DNA from: Clostridia bacterium
GTDB taxonomy: Bacteria > Bacillota_A > Clostridia > Oscillospirales > Acutalibacteraceae
Assembly: GCA_024699005.1 (NCBI GenBank)
Contig: JAILQN010000120.1
Span: 1-11,471, forward strand
Direction: 5' to 3'
Length of the DNA stretch: 11,471 bases
Both the position numbers and the translations under genes were made by a program. This document shows positions 4,950-11,471 of this stretch, in pieces. Position 1 is the first letter of the stretch. Every line of letters starts with the position of its first letter. The notes under the pieces were generated by a model. That model saw only the letters and a list, made by a program, of their open reading frames with translations. It was not told the origin of the DNA and did not search any database.

Positions 4950-7403
4950 TTACTTCATTGTGACGATAGTCACTCCGTCCTCACCTTCGCCGTATTTGCC
5001 CAGGCGGAAGGCTTTGACGTGTCTGTGGCCGGACAGCAGCTTTGTGACCGCTTTGCGCAGAGTCCCCGTTCCCTTGCCGTGGATTATCGTGCCCTCGGGC
5101 AGGCCTGCGACGGCGAGGGAGTCCAGGAACTCCTCCACGGCTTCCATGGCTTCCTCGGTGTTCATGCCTCGCAGATCACAGCGCGACGACACGGCGGCGG
5201 TGGCTCTCGACTCGGTTTTGAATACGATATCCGGGTCGGCTCTTTTCGGCGCCGGCGCTTTTACTTTGCGCAGGTCGGCCGCCTTTGCCCTCATCTTGCC
5301 GCTGCCCATTCCGATCTCGACGTAGCCTTTTTTGTCCGGCTCGGTGAGGACGGTCCCGGTCGCTCCGGTAGAACCGAAACGGACGGTGTCGCCCTTATGT
5401 ATTTTTTCCGGCTCTGAGACCTCAGTCGCCGTTCCCGTCAGCGAGGTTGCCGCGGCGTCGTAGGCGGCGTCCAGTCCGCGGCGTATATCGGACTTCGCTT
5501 TCTGAAGAAAGTCCTGATTCGCGTTCTGTTTGCGCAGTTCCTTTTTGATGGAATCGATCTCTGCGAGCAGATCCTGAGACGCTCTTTTCGCGCCTTCCAC
5601 TATCCGTCTCGCTTCCGCGGTGGCGCGGTCTATCTCTTTTTCGCGGATATTATCCAGGTCGTCCAGCTTCGTTTCCGCCTGACGCAGTTTTTCTTCCGCT
5701 TCACGGCGCATCCTCTGTGCGTCGTCGTCGGCCTGTTCCATGGATTTGCGCCTGCGCTCAAGATCGTCCATAACGTCCTCAAAACGGGTGTTCTCGGCTG
5801 ATACGAGTTCTTTTGCGCGGTCGATCACCTCGGGCGCTATGCCCAGCCGCTCGCTTATCGCGAAGGCGTTTGAACGGCCCGGGATCCCGATAAGCAGCCG
5901 GTAGGTCGGACGCAGGGTCTCCACGTCAAATTCGCAGCTGCCGTTCTCCACCCGGGGTGTATCGAGGGCGTAGGCTTTCAGCTCGGCGTAATGAGTCGTG
6001 GCTGCGATGGTCGCGCCCTGAGCGCGCAGCTTTTCCAGGATCGCCATGGCAAGCGCCGCTCCCTCTACAGGGTCCGTACCTGCGCCTAATTCGTCTATAA
6101 GCACAAGGCTGTCGAAATCAGCCTCTTTCAGGATGGACACGATATTGACCATGTGAGCGGAGAAAGTGCTCAGGCTCTGTTCTATGGACTGCTCGTCGCC
6201 GATATCCGCGAATATGTTTTTGTAAACTCTGACCCGGCTGCCGTCTCTCGCCGGGAGCATAAGCCCGCATTCCGCCATAAGGGTCAGAAGACCGAGCGTC
6301 TTGAGCGCGACAGTCTTGCCGCCGGTGTTGGGACCGGTTATCACAAGGGTGTCGTATTCGCCGCCGACGCGTATGTCTATAGGCACCACGGAGGTCTTGT
6401 CAAGCAGCGGGTGGCGCGCTCCTCTGAGGTCGGTCTCGCCTTCATCGCAGAGTTCGGGAAGCCCCGCGCGCATATCGTACGCAAGCTGAGCCTTCGCGAA
6501 AATGACGTCCAGCTCCACGGCGCACTCGTAGCCCGCGTTGAGTTCGTCTTTAAAGGAACCGGCTTCGGCGCAGAGCGCAGAGATGATGCGCTCGATCTCC
6601 TGCTGCTCCTTGCCCTCCAGAACTCTTATCTCGTTATTGGCTTCGACCACAGCCATGGGCTCAATGAACACGGTGGAGCCGCTGGAGGAGGTATCGTGTA
6701 CCAGTCCTCCGAATCTGGAGCGGTACTCCGCTTTCACCGGCACAACGAATCTGCCGTTGCGCTGGGTGATGATCGCGTCCTGAAGCATATCACGGTACGC
6801 TGCGGAATGAACGGTATGTTCCAGTTTTTCGCGGATACCTGCTGATTTCGTCCTTATCTGCCGTCTGATCTCGGCAAGCAGGGGAGAGGCGCCGTCGGCG
6901 ATCTCCTCCTCCGGTGTTATGGCTGTTGTGATCTTATCTTCAAGGTATCGGTTCGGCATAAGCCCGCCGAAGAATAAATCGAGTTCTGAGTTCTGAGTTC
7001 TGAGTTCTGAGTTTTCTGATTCGGAACAGGACGAATCAGAAAACGTGGAACTTGGATCTTGGAACTTGGAACTATGATCCTGATTATCTCTCCACTGCCG
7101 CAGGGACCGGATGACACGGAGGTTCTCCGCGATATTCAGCAGATCGCGCCTGCCGATGATGCCGCCCGCGTCGGCGACAGCCAGAGCGTTGGAGCAGTTT
7201 CGCAGGCCGCCGAAGGAGGGGCTGCCGTATTGGGCGACAAGCCGGAAGGCCTCGTCCGTGCGGGCGAGGCTTATCTTCGCAACGGTCAGGTCTGTCTCCG
7301 GTCCGAGCGAAATGCAAGCCTCCTTCGCGTCTGCGCAGGAGGCGAATGTTGAGAGTATATTCAGGATTTTATCGAGTTCGAGAGATTTGAAGTGTTTATT
7401 CAT
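4950..7403 (-). CDS. mutS2: MutS2: DNA/ribosome quality-control ATPase with Smr nuclease domain
   Basis: The 817-residue protein has the full MutS2 plan: an N-terminal helical core domain; a MutS-type ABC ATPase with Walker A GPNTGGKT (357-364) and Walker B LVLIDELGAGTDP (433-445), with TTHYAEL (469-475) beyond; a long charged coiled coil (about 530-630); a KOW-like beta segment (669-712); and a C-terminal Smr domain (741-817) with DLRG (743-746) and HGKGTGTLR (775-783). Family knowledge: MutS2 is not a mismatch-repair protein. It binds branched DNA or recombination intermediates and, in Bacillus, splits collided ribosomes. The protein is about 30 residues longer than usual. The excess is a low-complexity Ser/Gln/Glu insert at about residues 107-141, encoded by a heptamer repeat element, between conserved helices, with ATPase and Smr motifs intact. 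The start matches the family N-terminus, but no Shine-Dalgarno site precedes it: heptamer element C reaches to within two bases of the ATG. It is codirectional with galK upstream and MATE downstream. Confidence 0.96.
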   Translation of the reverse strand: MNKHFKSLELDKILNILSTFASCADAKEACISLGPETDLTVAKISLARTDEAFRLVAQYGSPSFGGLRNCSNALAVADAGGIIGRRDLLNIAENLRVIRSLRQWRDNQDHSSKFQDPSSTFSDSSCSESENSELRTQNSELDLFFGGLMPNRYLEDKITTAITPEEEIADGASPLLAEIRRQIRTKSAGIREKLEHTVHSAAYRDMLQDAIITQRNGRFVVPVKAEYRSRFGGLVHDTSSSGSTVFIEPMAVVEANNEIRVLEGKEQQEIERIISALCAEAGSFKDELNAGYECAVELDVIFAKAQLAYDMRAGLPELCDEGETDLRGARHPLLDKTSVVPIDIRVGGEYDTLVITGPNTGGKTVALKTLGLLTLMAECGLMLPARDGSRVRVYKNIFADIGDEQSIEQSLSTFSAHMVNIVSILKEADFDSLVLIDELGAGTDPVEGAALAMAILEKLRAQGATIAATTHYAELKAYALDTPRVENGSCEFDVETLRPTYRLLIGIPGRSNAFAISERLGIAPEVIDRAKELVSAENTRFEDVMDDLERRRKSMEQADDDAQRMRREAEEKLRQAETKLDDLDNIREKEIDRATAEARRIVEGAKRASQDLLAEIDSIKKELRKQNANQDFLQKAKSDIRRGLDAAYDAAATSLTGTATEVSEPEKIHKGDTVRFGSTGATGTVLTEPDKKGYVEIGMGSGKMRAKAADLRKVKAPAPKRADPDIVFKTESRATAAVSSRCDLRGMNTEEAMEAVEEFLDSLAVAGLPEGTIIHGKGTGTLRKAVTKLLSGHRHVKAFRLGKYGEGEDGVTIVTMK
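6981..7073. repeat. Heptamer-armed hairpin element B inserted in the mutS2 coding sequence
   Basis: The left arm is four copies of GAGTTCT plus GAGTTTT (6981-7015). The right arm is four 7-base words, TGGAACT, TGGATCT, TGGAACT and TGGAACT (7046-7073). Between them is a perfect 13-bp stem, GTTTTCTGATTCG (7011-7023) with CGAATCAGAAAAC (7032-7044), around an 8-base loop. Reverse-complemented, the right word is AGTTCCA, which resembles AGTTCTG of the left arm (5 of 7), so the arms are diverged inverted copies. The stretch is translated on the minus strand as part of MutS2. About 105 bases (6981-7085), a multiple of three, lack counterpart in normal MutS2. Confidence 0.9.
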
Positions 7404-7405
7404 AT

Positions 7406-7578
7406 GATAAGTAATGTGTAATGAGAAATGTGTAATGTGTAATTGCGACGAACAAAGTCTCAGCCGTTTGCTTTATACCGCCCTGTCAGCATCAGAAAAA
7501 ACCTTCCGGGGCGGAGACAATCCAGCTGTTATACCATCCGGAGCGCAATTGCACATTGCATATTGCACATTGTAAAAC
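7406..7578. repeat. Heptamer-armed inverted-repeat element C filling the galK-mutS2 gap
   Basis: The left arm 7406-7447 reads in 7-base words GATAAGT, AATGTGT, AATGAGA, AATGTGT, AATGTGT and AATTGCG. The right arm 7544-7578 reads CGCAATT, GCACATT, GCATATT, GCACATT and GTAAAAC. Reverse-complemented, the right arm gives AATGTGC words ending in AATTGCG, matching the left arm, with the inner heptamers AATTGCG/CGCAATT perfectly complementary. The 96-base core has its own pairing, CCGCCC (7478-7483) with GGGCGG (7509-7514), reinforced by GTCTC (7457-7461) with GAGAC (7514-7518). The element starts two bases before the mutS2 ATG and ends two bases beyond the galK stop, leaving almost no other spacer. 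Confidence 0.87.
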
Positions 7579-7580
7579 TA

Positions 7581-8876
7581 TTAACAGATTTCCGTTCCTC
7601 CGACCGGGCGTATATTCAGCACGTAGCACGCGTTGTCGCCGAATACGCTCTCGAGGGCGGAGATGTAGCGGTCAAGAAGATCGTCGGGCACGAAAGCCTG
7701 GATAGTACCGGCGAAGCCGCCGCCGTGGACGCGCCACGCGCCGGAGCCGCGCAGAACGCTGTCGGAGATCGCCAGCGCCAGAGCGACGGGCTGGTTCTGC
7801 GGAGCTTTGGCGGAGAATACGTTCTGGTTATACATATACGAGGATTCGCCGCTCTCGGTGATCACCGCTTTGAATGTCCCGAAATCGCCGCGGGAAAGGG
7901 CGTCCGCCGCGCGCTCCACGCGCCTGTTCTCTCCGAAGAAATGGATGCCTCTGAGCACCGGTCTGTCGCCCGCCTGTTCGCGGACCTTCGCCAGGTTTGC
8001 AAAAAACTCGTTTTCGTCCACGTCACGGAGCGCGCTTTTGCCGAATACAGACGCTGTCTTTTCCATTTCGAGCCTGATGGCGGCGTATTCGTCAGTCAGA
8101 TCGGAGTGATCCGCACGCGTGTCGGTGATTACGAGCTTATGAGAGCAGGATGCGAAATCGAACCCGATCGGTGTGATAACGGGCTTTTCGGTGTCTTTAA
8201 AGTCGATCTTTACAAAGCCTCCGACAGAGCACGCCATCTGATCCATAAGACCGCAGGGCTTGCCGAAAAACTCATTCTCGGCGTACTGGGCGATCTGGGC
8301 GATCTCCACTGCGCTGACGCGTCCGTCGTTGTAAAGGTAATTCATGATGGTTGCGATCAGGACCTCGAACGCCGCGGAGCTGGACAGTCCGGAGCCGGAA
8401 ATGACCTGAGTTTTTGTGACGGCGTTGAATCCGCCGACGTTGTAGCCGCGTTTTCTGAAGCCGGCGCATACGCCGCGGATAAGCCCCTGAGACTTGCCGT
8501 TGTCTTCGGGCTGTACGGTCAGGATGCCGGAATCGACTCTGTCGATCTTTGTGTATTCGGCGGACTTGACGGTGACGATGCCGTCGTCCGTTTTCGCCGC
8601 GGCTGCGACCGCATCCAGATTGACTGCCGCAGCCATGACCTTGCCGCGGTTGTGATCTGTGTGGTTGCCGCAGACCTCGGTCCTGCCGGGAGCGGAGAAA
8701 AAGCGGATCTCACCGCCTGCGTCGGGATAAATATCCGCCCAGAGTGAAATAAGCTCATCGTAGCGTTTCTCCTGAATGCCGCACTCGGCGTCGTTTGTAT
8801 AAAGCTCCCTCATTTTGGGCAGAAGCGCTCCGGATTCGAGTTTTTTTCTTGCGTTGATCACTGAATTGTTGTCCAT
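7581..8876 (-). CDS. galK: Galactokinase (Clostridia-type GHMP kinase)
   Basis: The 431-residue GHMP-superfamily kinase phosphorylates galactose to galactose-1-phosphate with ATP, the first step of the Leloir pathway. Visible motifs: the substrate signature PGRTEVCGNHTDH (63-75), the ATP loop GSGLSSSAAF (161-170), the catalytic-base segment CGLMDQ with Asp212 (208-213), and the C-terminal GHMP motif RVHGGGFAG (382-390). The signature has GNHTDH where Escherichia coli GalK has GEHTDY. From memory, Clostridia-type galactokinases (about 430 residues, with a longer N-terminus) share this variant, so it is not a defect. The start at 8876 has a weak AAAGGCGG site about 12 bases upstream. The gene lies 18 bases after the VTT-protein stop, so the two are probably cotranscribed. 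No galT, galE or sugar transporter is in the window. A close relative such as another sugar kinase of the family is less likely. Confidence 0.93.
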   Translation of the reverse strand: MDNNSVINARKKLESGALLPKMRELYTNDAECGIQEKRYDELISLWADIYPDAGGEIRFFSAPGRTEVCGNHTDHNRGKVMAAAVNLDAVAAAAKTDDGIVTVKSAEYTKIDRVDSGILTVQPEDNGKSQGLIRGVCAGFRKRGYNVGGFNAVTKTQVISGSGLSSSAAFEVLIATIMNYLYNDGRVSAVEIAQIAQYAENEFFGKPCGLMDQMACSVGGFVKIDFKDTEKPVITPIGFDFASCSHKLVITDTRADHSDLTDEYAAIRLEMEKTASVFGKSALRDVDENEFFANLAKVREQAGDRPVLRGIHFFGENRRVERAADALSRGDFGTFKAVITESGESSYMYNQNVFSAKAPQNQPVALALAISDSVLRGSGAWRVHGGGFAGTIQAFVPDDLLDRYISALESVFGDNACYVLNIRPVGGTEIC

Positions 8877-8894
8877 AATAATAAATTCCGCCTT

Positions 8895-9692
8895 TCATAT
8901 ACTGCTGTCGGACGTCTGCGCACCCGTCTCTTTGATCGGAGCGACAGAGTCTGTGACGTCTTTTTCTTTTATAAACGTGTCGAATACCCAGCGTATCCCG
9001 AAGAAGGAAGTTCCGGTAAGCAGGAACATGATCATCGTCGGAATGGAAAAGCTGAGCGAGAACGGATTTGAAACGTTGCTGCCGATAACCACGTAAAAAA
9101 GCATCTTCGGCAGGTATCCGGAATAGGATATGAGCATGAACTGCACGAACGGAAAGCCCATGGCTCCGTAAAGCGAGCTGACGTTGCTCAGTGTCATTCC
9201 GGGGACAAGCCGGCATGCCAGCAGCAGCCAGGCGTTGCCCCTGCCGTCCGGACCGGAAACGAAACTCTGTATCCAGACGTTTTTGTTTATAAGCTTGCCA
9301 AGGTTTCCGCCGCCGGACCACACGCCTGTTACATAACGGACTGCGAACAGTATGATCATTCCCGCTGAGTTTATCGCTATCGCGTGCGGCACGTCAAAGA
9401 CCATAGCCGTAGCCATGCTCAGGATGGAGATGGGGTACAGAGGATAGACAGTCTTGATGAAGTACATCAGCAGGATACAGATGACCAGCACCCAGAGGTT
9501 GTTGATAGATGCTATCTTTATCTCCAGATTTGACAGCCAGATCGTATACGCCCTGTACTTCTCTGCGAAAACTCCCACGCGGCAGATAAGAGACCATACT
9601 ATAATAAACACTGCGACGGAATAAGACGCAATGCCGAGTACTTTCAGCAGCTTATCTATGTGCCGCGGATCCGCCGTTTTGAGCCTGGACAT
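8895..9692 (-). CDS. TVP38/TMEM64 (VTT/DedA superfamily) membrane protein
   Basis: The 265-residue integral membrane protein has hydrophobic segments at about residues 18-36, 65-82, 86-122 (two helices), 153-175, 182-204 and 214-234. The family-like re-entrant region includes PLYPISILSMATAMVF (84-99) and the conserved-type ACRLVPGMTLSN (159-170), followed by GYLPKMLFYVVIG (192-204). VTT/DedA proteins act in the cytoplasmic membrane. Some flip phospholipids or undecaprenyl phosphate, but the role of this one is not known. The frame extends upstream to 9860, but I chose the ATG at 9692 because GGAGG (9697-9701) precedes it, because a strong promoter lies inside the longer reading, and because the extra 56 residues are translated repeat sequence. 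It is the first gene of the minus-strand cluster, ending 18 bases before galK. The C-terminal 25 residues are polar. Confidence 0.85.
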   Translation of the reverse strand: MSRLKTADPRHIDKLLKVLGIASYSVAVFIIVWSLICRVGVFAEKYRAYTIWLSNLEIKIASINNLWVLVICILLMYFIKTVYPLYPISILSMATAMVFDVPHAIAINSAGMIILFAVRYVTGVWSGGGNLGKLINKNVWIQSFVSGPDGRGNAWLLLACRLVPGMTLSNVSSLYGAMGFPFVQFMLISYSGYLPKMLFYVVIGSNVSNPFSLSFSIPTMIMFLLTGTSFFGIRWVFDTFIKEKDVTDSVAPIKETGAQTSDSSI

Positions 9693-9696
9693 GTTG

Positions 9697-9701
9697 CCTC
9701 C
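9697..9701 (-). promoter_or_regulatory. Shine-Dalgarno site fixing the VTT gene start
   Basis: GGAGG on the minus strand, 4 bases before the ATG at 9692. It supports this start over in-frame ATGs further upstream. Confidence 0.75.
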
Positions 9702-9722
9702 GTGATTATTGCATACCGAATC

Positions 9723-9751
9723 ATTATAACAAATATAATGCAGGATTGCAA
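9723..9751 (-). promoter_or_regulatory. Strong sigma-A promoter of the VTT-galK-mutS2-MATE cluster
   Basis: On the minus strand, -35 TTGCAA (9746-9751) and perfect -10 TATAAT (9723-9728) are separated by 17 bases. The predicted transcript start near 9716 gives a leader of about 24 bases containing GGAGG. Because the downstream genes are codirectional and close, this promoter may serve all of them. An internal promoter in the repeat-containing gaps was not found but cannot be excluded. Confidence 0.85.
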
Positions 9752-9756
9752 CTACA

Positions 9757-9784
9757 AAGTTTTGAGTGCTGAGTTTCGGGTTTT
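9757..9784. repeat. Degenerate heptamer arm D between the divergent promoters
   Basis: Four 7-base words, AAGTTTT, GAGTGCT, GAGTTTC and GGGTTTT, resemble the GAGTTCT word of element B and keep the 7-base phase. No clear second arm is seen, so this may be a decayed or half element. It separates the leftward VTT promoter from the rightward EamA promoter. Confidence 0.5.
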
Positions 9785-9819
9785 TACCGGTTGAGTTTTC
9801 GTTCAGGGGATATTTGGTG

Positions 9820-9848
9820 TTGAATGTTGCGGTTTTATCTGATAAAAT
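9820..9848 (+). promoter_or_regulatory. Sigma-A type promoter of the EamA transporter gene
   Basis: -35 TTGAAT (9820-9825), a 17-base spacer and -10 TAAAAT (9843-9848). Transcription would start near 9855, giving a leader of under 20 bases with GGAGA (9866-9870) just before the ATG. The hexamers are identical to those of the gap promoter. Confidence 0.8.
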
Positions 9849-9872
9849 GCGGACGATCACCGAACGGAGATA

Positions 9873-10775
9873 ATGAACGTGAAGGAAAAATACAGGAATA
9901 TAACCGGGCCCGCGCTGATCATTCTTGCGGGATGCTTCTGGGGGACCATGGGCATTTTCGTCCGGAAGCTGAGCGCTTTCGGATTCAGTTCCATACAGAT
10001 CGTGTCGGTCCGTGTCACGCTGGCGGCGCTTGTGTTCTGCGTCGTGCTGTTGATCAGAGACCGTTCCGGTTTCAGGATCGCCGCGCGGGATATACCGCTT
10101 TTTCTTGGACTCGGTGTCGGAAGCGTCCTGTTCTTTGCCGTATGCTATTTTACGGCTATTACGATGATGCCGTTGTCCGTTGCGGCCATACTGCTTTATA
10201 CCTCGCCCGTATGGATCATGCTGATGTCCGTGCTGTTTTTCCGGGAGAAACCGGAACGGGGGAAGATCATCGCGCTTGTTCTCGCGTTCATCGGCTGCGT
10301 GCTGGTCTCCGGTATCTCCGGTGAAGGGATCACGCTGCCCGGGTTTTTTATAGGACTCGCCTCCGGTATCGGGTACGGACTGTACAGCATTCTGGGGACC
10401 GTGGCTCTCCGGAGGTATTCCCCTTACACGGTCACCACTTACGCGTTTCTGTTCGCAGCCGCAGGTTCATGGATGATATGCCGCCCGGCGGAGATGGTAT
10501 CGATATTTGCAGGCTCAGGAAAGCTTCCGTCGCTTCTTGCGTTTTGCGGGCTGACCGCCCTTGTCACCGCCGTCATTCCTTTTCTTGCGTATACCCTCGG
10601 TCTTAATACCGTGGAGGCAAGCAAAGCGGGTATTCTTGCGACGGTCGAGCCGATGGTGGCGACGCTTATCGGGATTCTGGTTTTTTCCGAAAAGCTGACC
10701 GTTTTATCCGGTCTCGGCATCCTTCTGATCCTTGTTGCCGTTATCCTTCTGAATCTCAATAAGAAGAAATCATAA
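9873..10775 (+). CDS. EamA/DMT-superfamily membrane transporter
   Basis: The 300-residue protein has ten predicted membrane helices in two homologous EamA halves. The halves end in parallel motifs: LLYTSPVWIMLMSVLFF, then REKPERGK and a helix (108-146), and ILATVEPMVATLIGILVF, then SEKL and a helix (254-293). The YTSP and TVEP pair followed by a charged E-K turn is characteristic of drug/metabolite transporters such as RhaT/YdcZ-like EamA exporters. It sits in the cytoplasmic membrane and probably exports a small metabolite or amino acid. The substrate cannot be read from sequence. The ATG at 9873 has GGAGA only three to four bases upstream, which is close, but the promoter and N-terminus fit. 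It is transcribed divergently from the VTT-galK cluster and ends next to a hairpin shared with the convergent TrpB2 gene. A lysine tail (NKKKS) closes the protein on the cytosolic side. Confidence 0.93.
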   Translation: MNVKEKYRNITGPALIILAGCFWGTMGIFVRKLSAFGFSSIQIVSVRVTLAALVFCVVLLIRDRSGFRIAARDIPLFLGLGVGSVLFFAVCYFTAITMMPLSVAAILLYTSPVWIMLMSVLFFREKPERGKIIALVLAFIGCVLVSGISGEGITLPGFFIGLASGIGYGLYSILGTVALRRYSPYTVTTYAFLFAAAGSWMICRPAEMVSIFAGSGKLPSLLAFCGLTALVTAVIPFLAYTLGLNTVEASKAGILATVEPMVATLIGILVFSEKLTVLSGLGILLILVAVILLNLNKKKS

Positions 10776-10780
10776 TAAGT

Positions 10781-10808
10781 GAGCCGTCCGCCTGACGGCG
10801 AACGGCTC
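10781..10808. terminator. Stem-loop between convergent EamA and trpB2 genes
   Basis: GAGCCGT (10781-10787) pairs with ACGGCTC (10802-10808), with an inner CGCC/GGCG pair around TGAC and one C/A mismatch. It lies 5 bases after the EamA stop. The T-run is poor on the plus strand and only partly T-rich on the minus strand, so termination is likely from position but imperfect by rule. Confidence 0.6.
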
Positions 10809-10858
10809 CGGAGAAAAGACCCATAAAAGGAATATTGTTATATTGACAGGCTCAGCGC

Positions 10859-11471
10859 TCAGCCCGGCACCTTCGGCAGCTCGGCTATGCTCTTCGCGAT
10901 ATCCTCGTCGGTGGGGATCTGATCGGTCATGGTGCCGTCGTTGTAAGCCTCGTAGGCTTTCATGTCGAAATAGCCCGTGCCGGTAAGGCCGAAGAGGATG
11001 TTCTTGCTCTCGCCGGACTCTTTGCACTTAAGCGCCTCATCGATGGCGCCGCGGATGGCGTGGCTGGATTCGGGAGCGGGCAGGATGCCCTCGGTGCGCG
11101 CGAACATCTCGGCGGCTTCGAACACGGAGTTCTGTTCCACCGCGACGGCGCGGATGATTCCGTCTGCGCAGAGCTGCGAGATTATCGGGCTCATGCCGTG
11201 GAACCTCAGGCCGCCCGCGTGGTTCGCAGAGGGGATGAAGCTGGAGCCTATTGTATACATCTTCGCGAGCGGGCAGATCTTGCCGGTGTCGCAGAAGTCG
11301 TAGGCGTAGACGCCGCGGGTGATGCTGGGGCAGGACGCCGGCTCGACGGCAACGATATCGTAGCTCGCTTCGCCGCGGCAGATCTCGCCGGCAAACGGCG
11401 CGATAAGTCCGCCCAGGTTGCTTCCGCCGCCGGTGCAGCCGACGATGATATCAGGCTTTACGTCGTATTTT
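10859..11471 (-). CDS. TrpB2-type tryptophan synthase beta-like PLP enzyme, C-terminal part (5' end outside window)
   Basis: The frame is open on the minus strand from the window edge (11470) to the stop at 10859-10861, giving 203 visible residues. The downstream ATG at 11260 is internal. The visible part carries the PLP phosphate loop GGGSN (11417-11431) after PDIIVGCT, then VAVEPASCPSITRGVYAYD, the stretch HAGGLRFHGMSP, and EGILPAPESSHAIRGAIDEAL near the C-terminus. HAGGLRYHG and the VEP-xxCP-xx-TxGxYAYD pattern are typical of the TrpB2 branch rather than TrpB1. Family role: condensation of indole, or a related nucleophile, with serine-derived aminoacrylate to make tryptophan. TrpB2 proteins often lack a TrpA partner, so salvage of indole is plausible, which is inference. 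The Lys that binds PLP lies upstream of the window. No trpA is visible downstream, where the gene converges on EamA. Confidence 0.92.
   Translation of the reverse strand, partial: KYDVKPDIIVGCTGGGSNLGGLIAPFAGEICRGEASYDIVAVEPASCPSITRGVYAYDFCDTGKICPLAKMYTIGSSFIPSANHAGGLRFHGMSPIISQLCADGIIRAVAVEQNSVFEAAEMFARTEGILPAPESSHAIRGAIDEALKCKESGESKNILFGLTGTGYFDMKAYEAYNDGTMTDQIPTDEDIAKSIAELPKVPG

Noticed and set aside
4764..5417. A plus-strand frame reading through element A into antisense mutS2
   Set aside because: Its first third is the translated heptamer repeat and the rest is antisense MutS2.
6975..7090. Target-site duplication flanking element B
   Set aside because: Short ATC-containing similarities occur at both edges, but they are too short to distinguish from chance.
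8652..8690. GNHTDH in galactokinase as a damaged signature
   Set aside because: From memory this variant is normal for Clostridia-type galactokinases; all other motifs are intact.
7443..8747. A 434-codon open frame on the plus strand opposite galK
   Set aside because: It starts inside repeat element C and runs antisense to a galactokinase with clear motifs. No ribosome site or family resemblance was seen.
9693..9860. N-terminal extension of the VTT protein to an ATG at 9860
   Set aside because: The extension would translate the heptamer arm and the promoter. GGAGG directly precedes the ATG at 9692, and the promoter lies within the extension.

Overview
The window reads as a chromosomal segment of a moderately GC-rich Bacillota, most likely a gut Clostridia of the Oscillospirales type. 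The reasons are a Clostridia-style galactokinase, MutS2, a TrpB2-type PLP enzyme, GGAGG Shine-Dalgarno sites, sigma-A promoters with 17-base spacers, and heptamer word-repeats of a kind I associate from memory with this group. I assign no species.

Layout, left to right. (1) <2-1729 (+): the C-terminal 575 residues of a large unrecognised, probably surface or secreted protein, closed by a strong terminator. (2) 1820-2050 (+): a 76-residue zinc-ribbon protein between two terminators with near-identical stems. The second terminator is bidirectional and also serves gap. (3) 2133-3200 (-): glyceraldehyde-3-phosphate dehydrogenase, with a clear promoter and a 17-bp perfect palindrome just upstream of its -35 box. 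(4) 3401-9692 (-): four codirectional genes transcribed in the order VTT/TVP38-family membrane protein, galactokinase, MutS2, MATE transporter. A near-consensus promoter lies at 9723-9751. (5) 9873-10775 (+): an EamA-type transporter divergent from that cluster, with its own promoter. (6) 10859->11471 (-): the C-terminal part of a TrpB2-type tryptophan synthase beta-like enzyme.

Gap, galactokinase and TrpB2 are ordinary metabolic enzymes. MutS2 is a DNA/ribosome quality-control ATPase. MATE and EamA are transporters. The four-gene minus-strand cluster is not an obvious pathway.

The most unusual content is a set of small repeat elements confined to the VTT-galK-mutS2-MATE stretch. Each is built from tandem 7-base words arranged as two inverted arms around a core with its own inverted repeat. 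One lies between MATE and mutS2 (4791-4924, word AATGCGG). One sits inside the mutS2 reading frame (6981-7073, words GAGTTCT and TGGAACT), where it adds about 35 residues without breaking the frame. One fills the galK-mutS2 gap almost exactly (7406-7578, words AATGTGT and GCACATT). A degenerate single arm lies at 9757-9784. The words differ between loci but the 7-base period and inverted two-arm design recur, which suggests a common mechanism of origin. No intergenic gap in the window exceeds about 200 bases.
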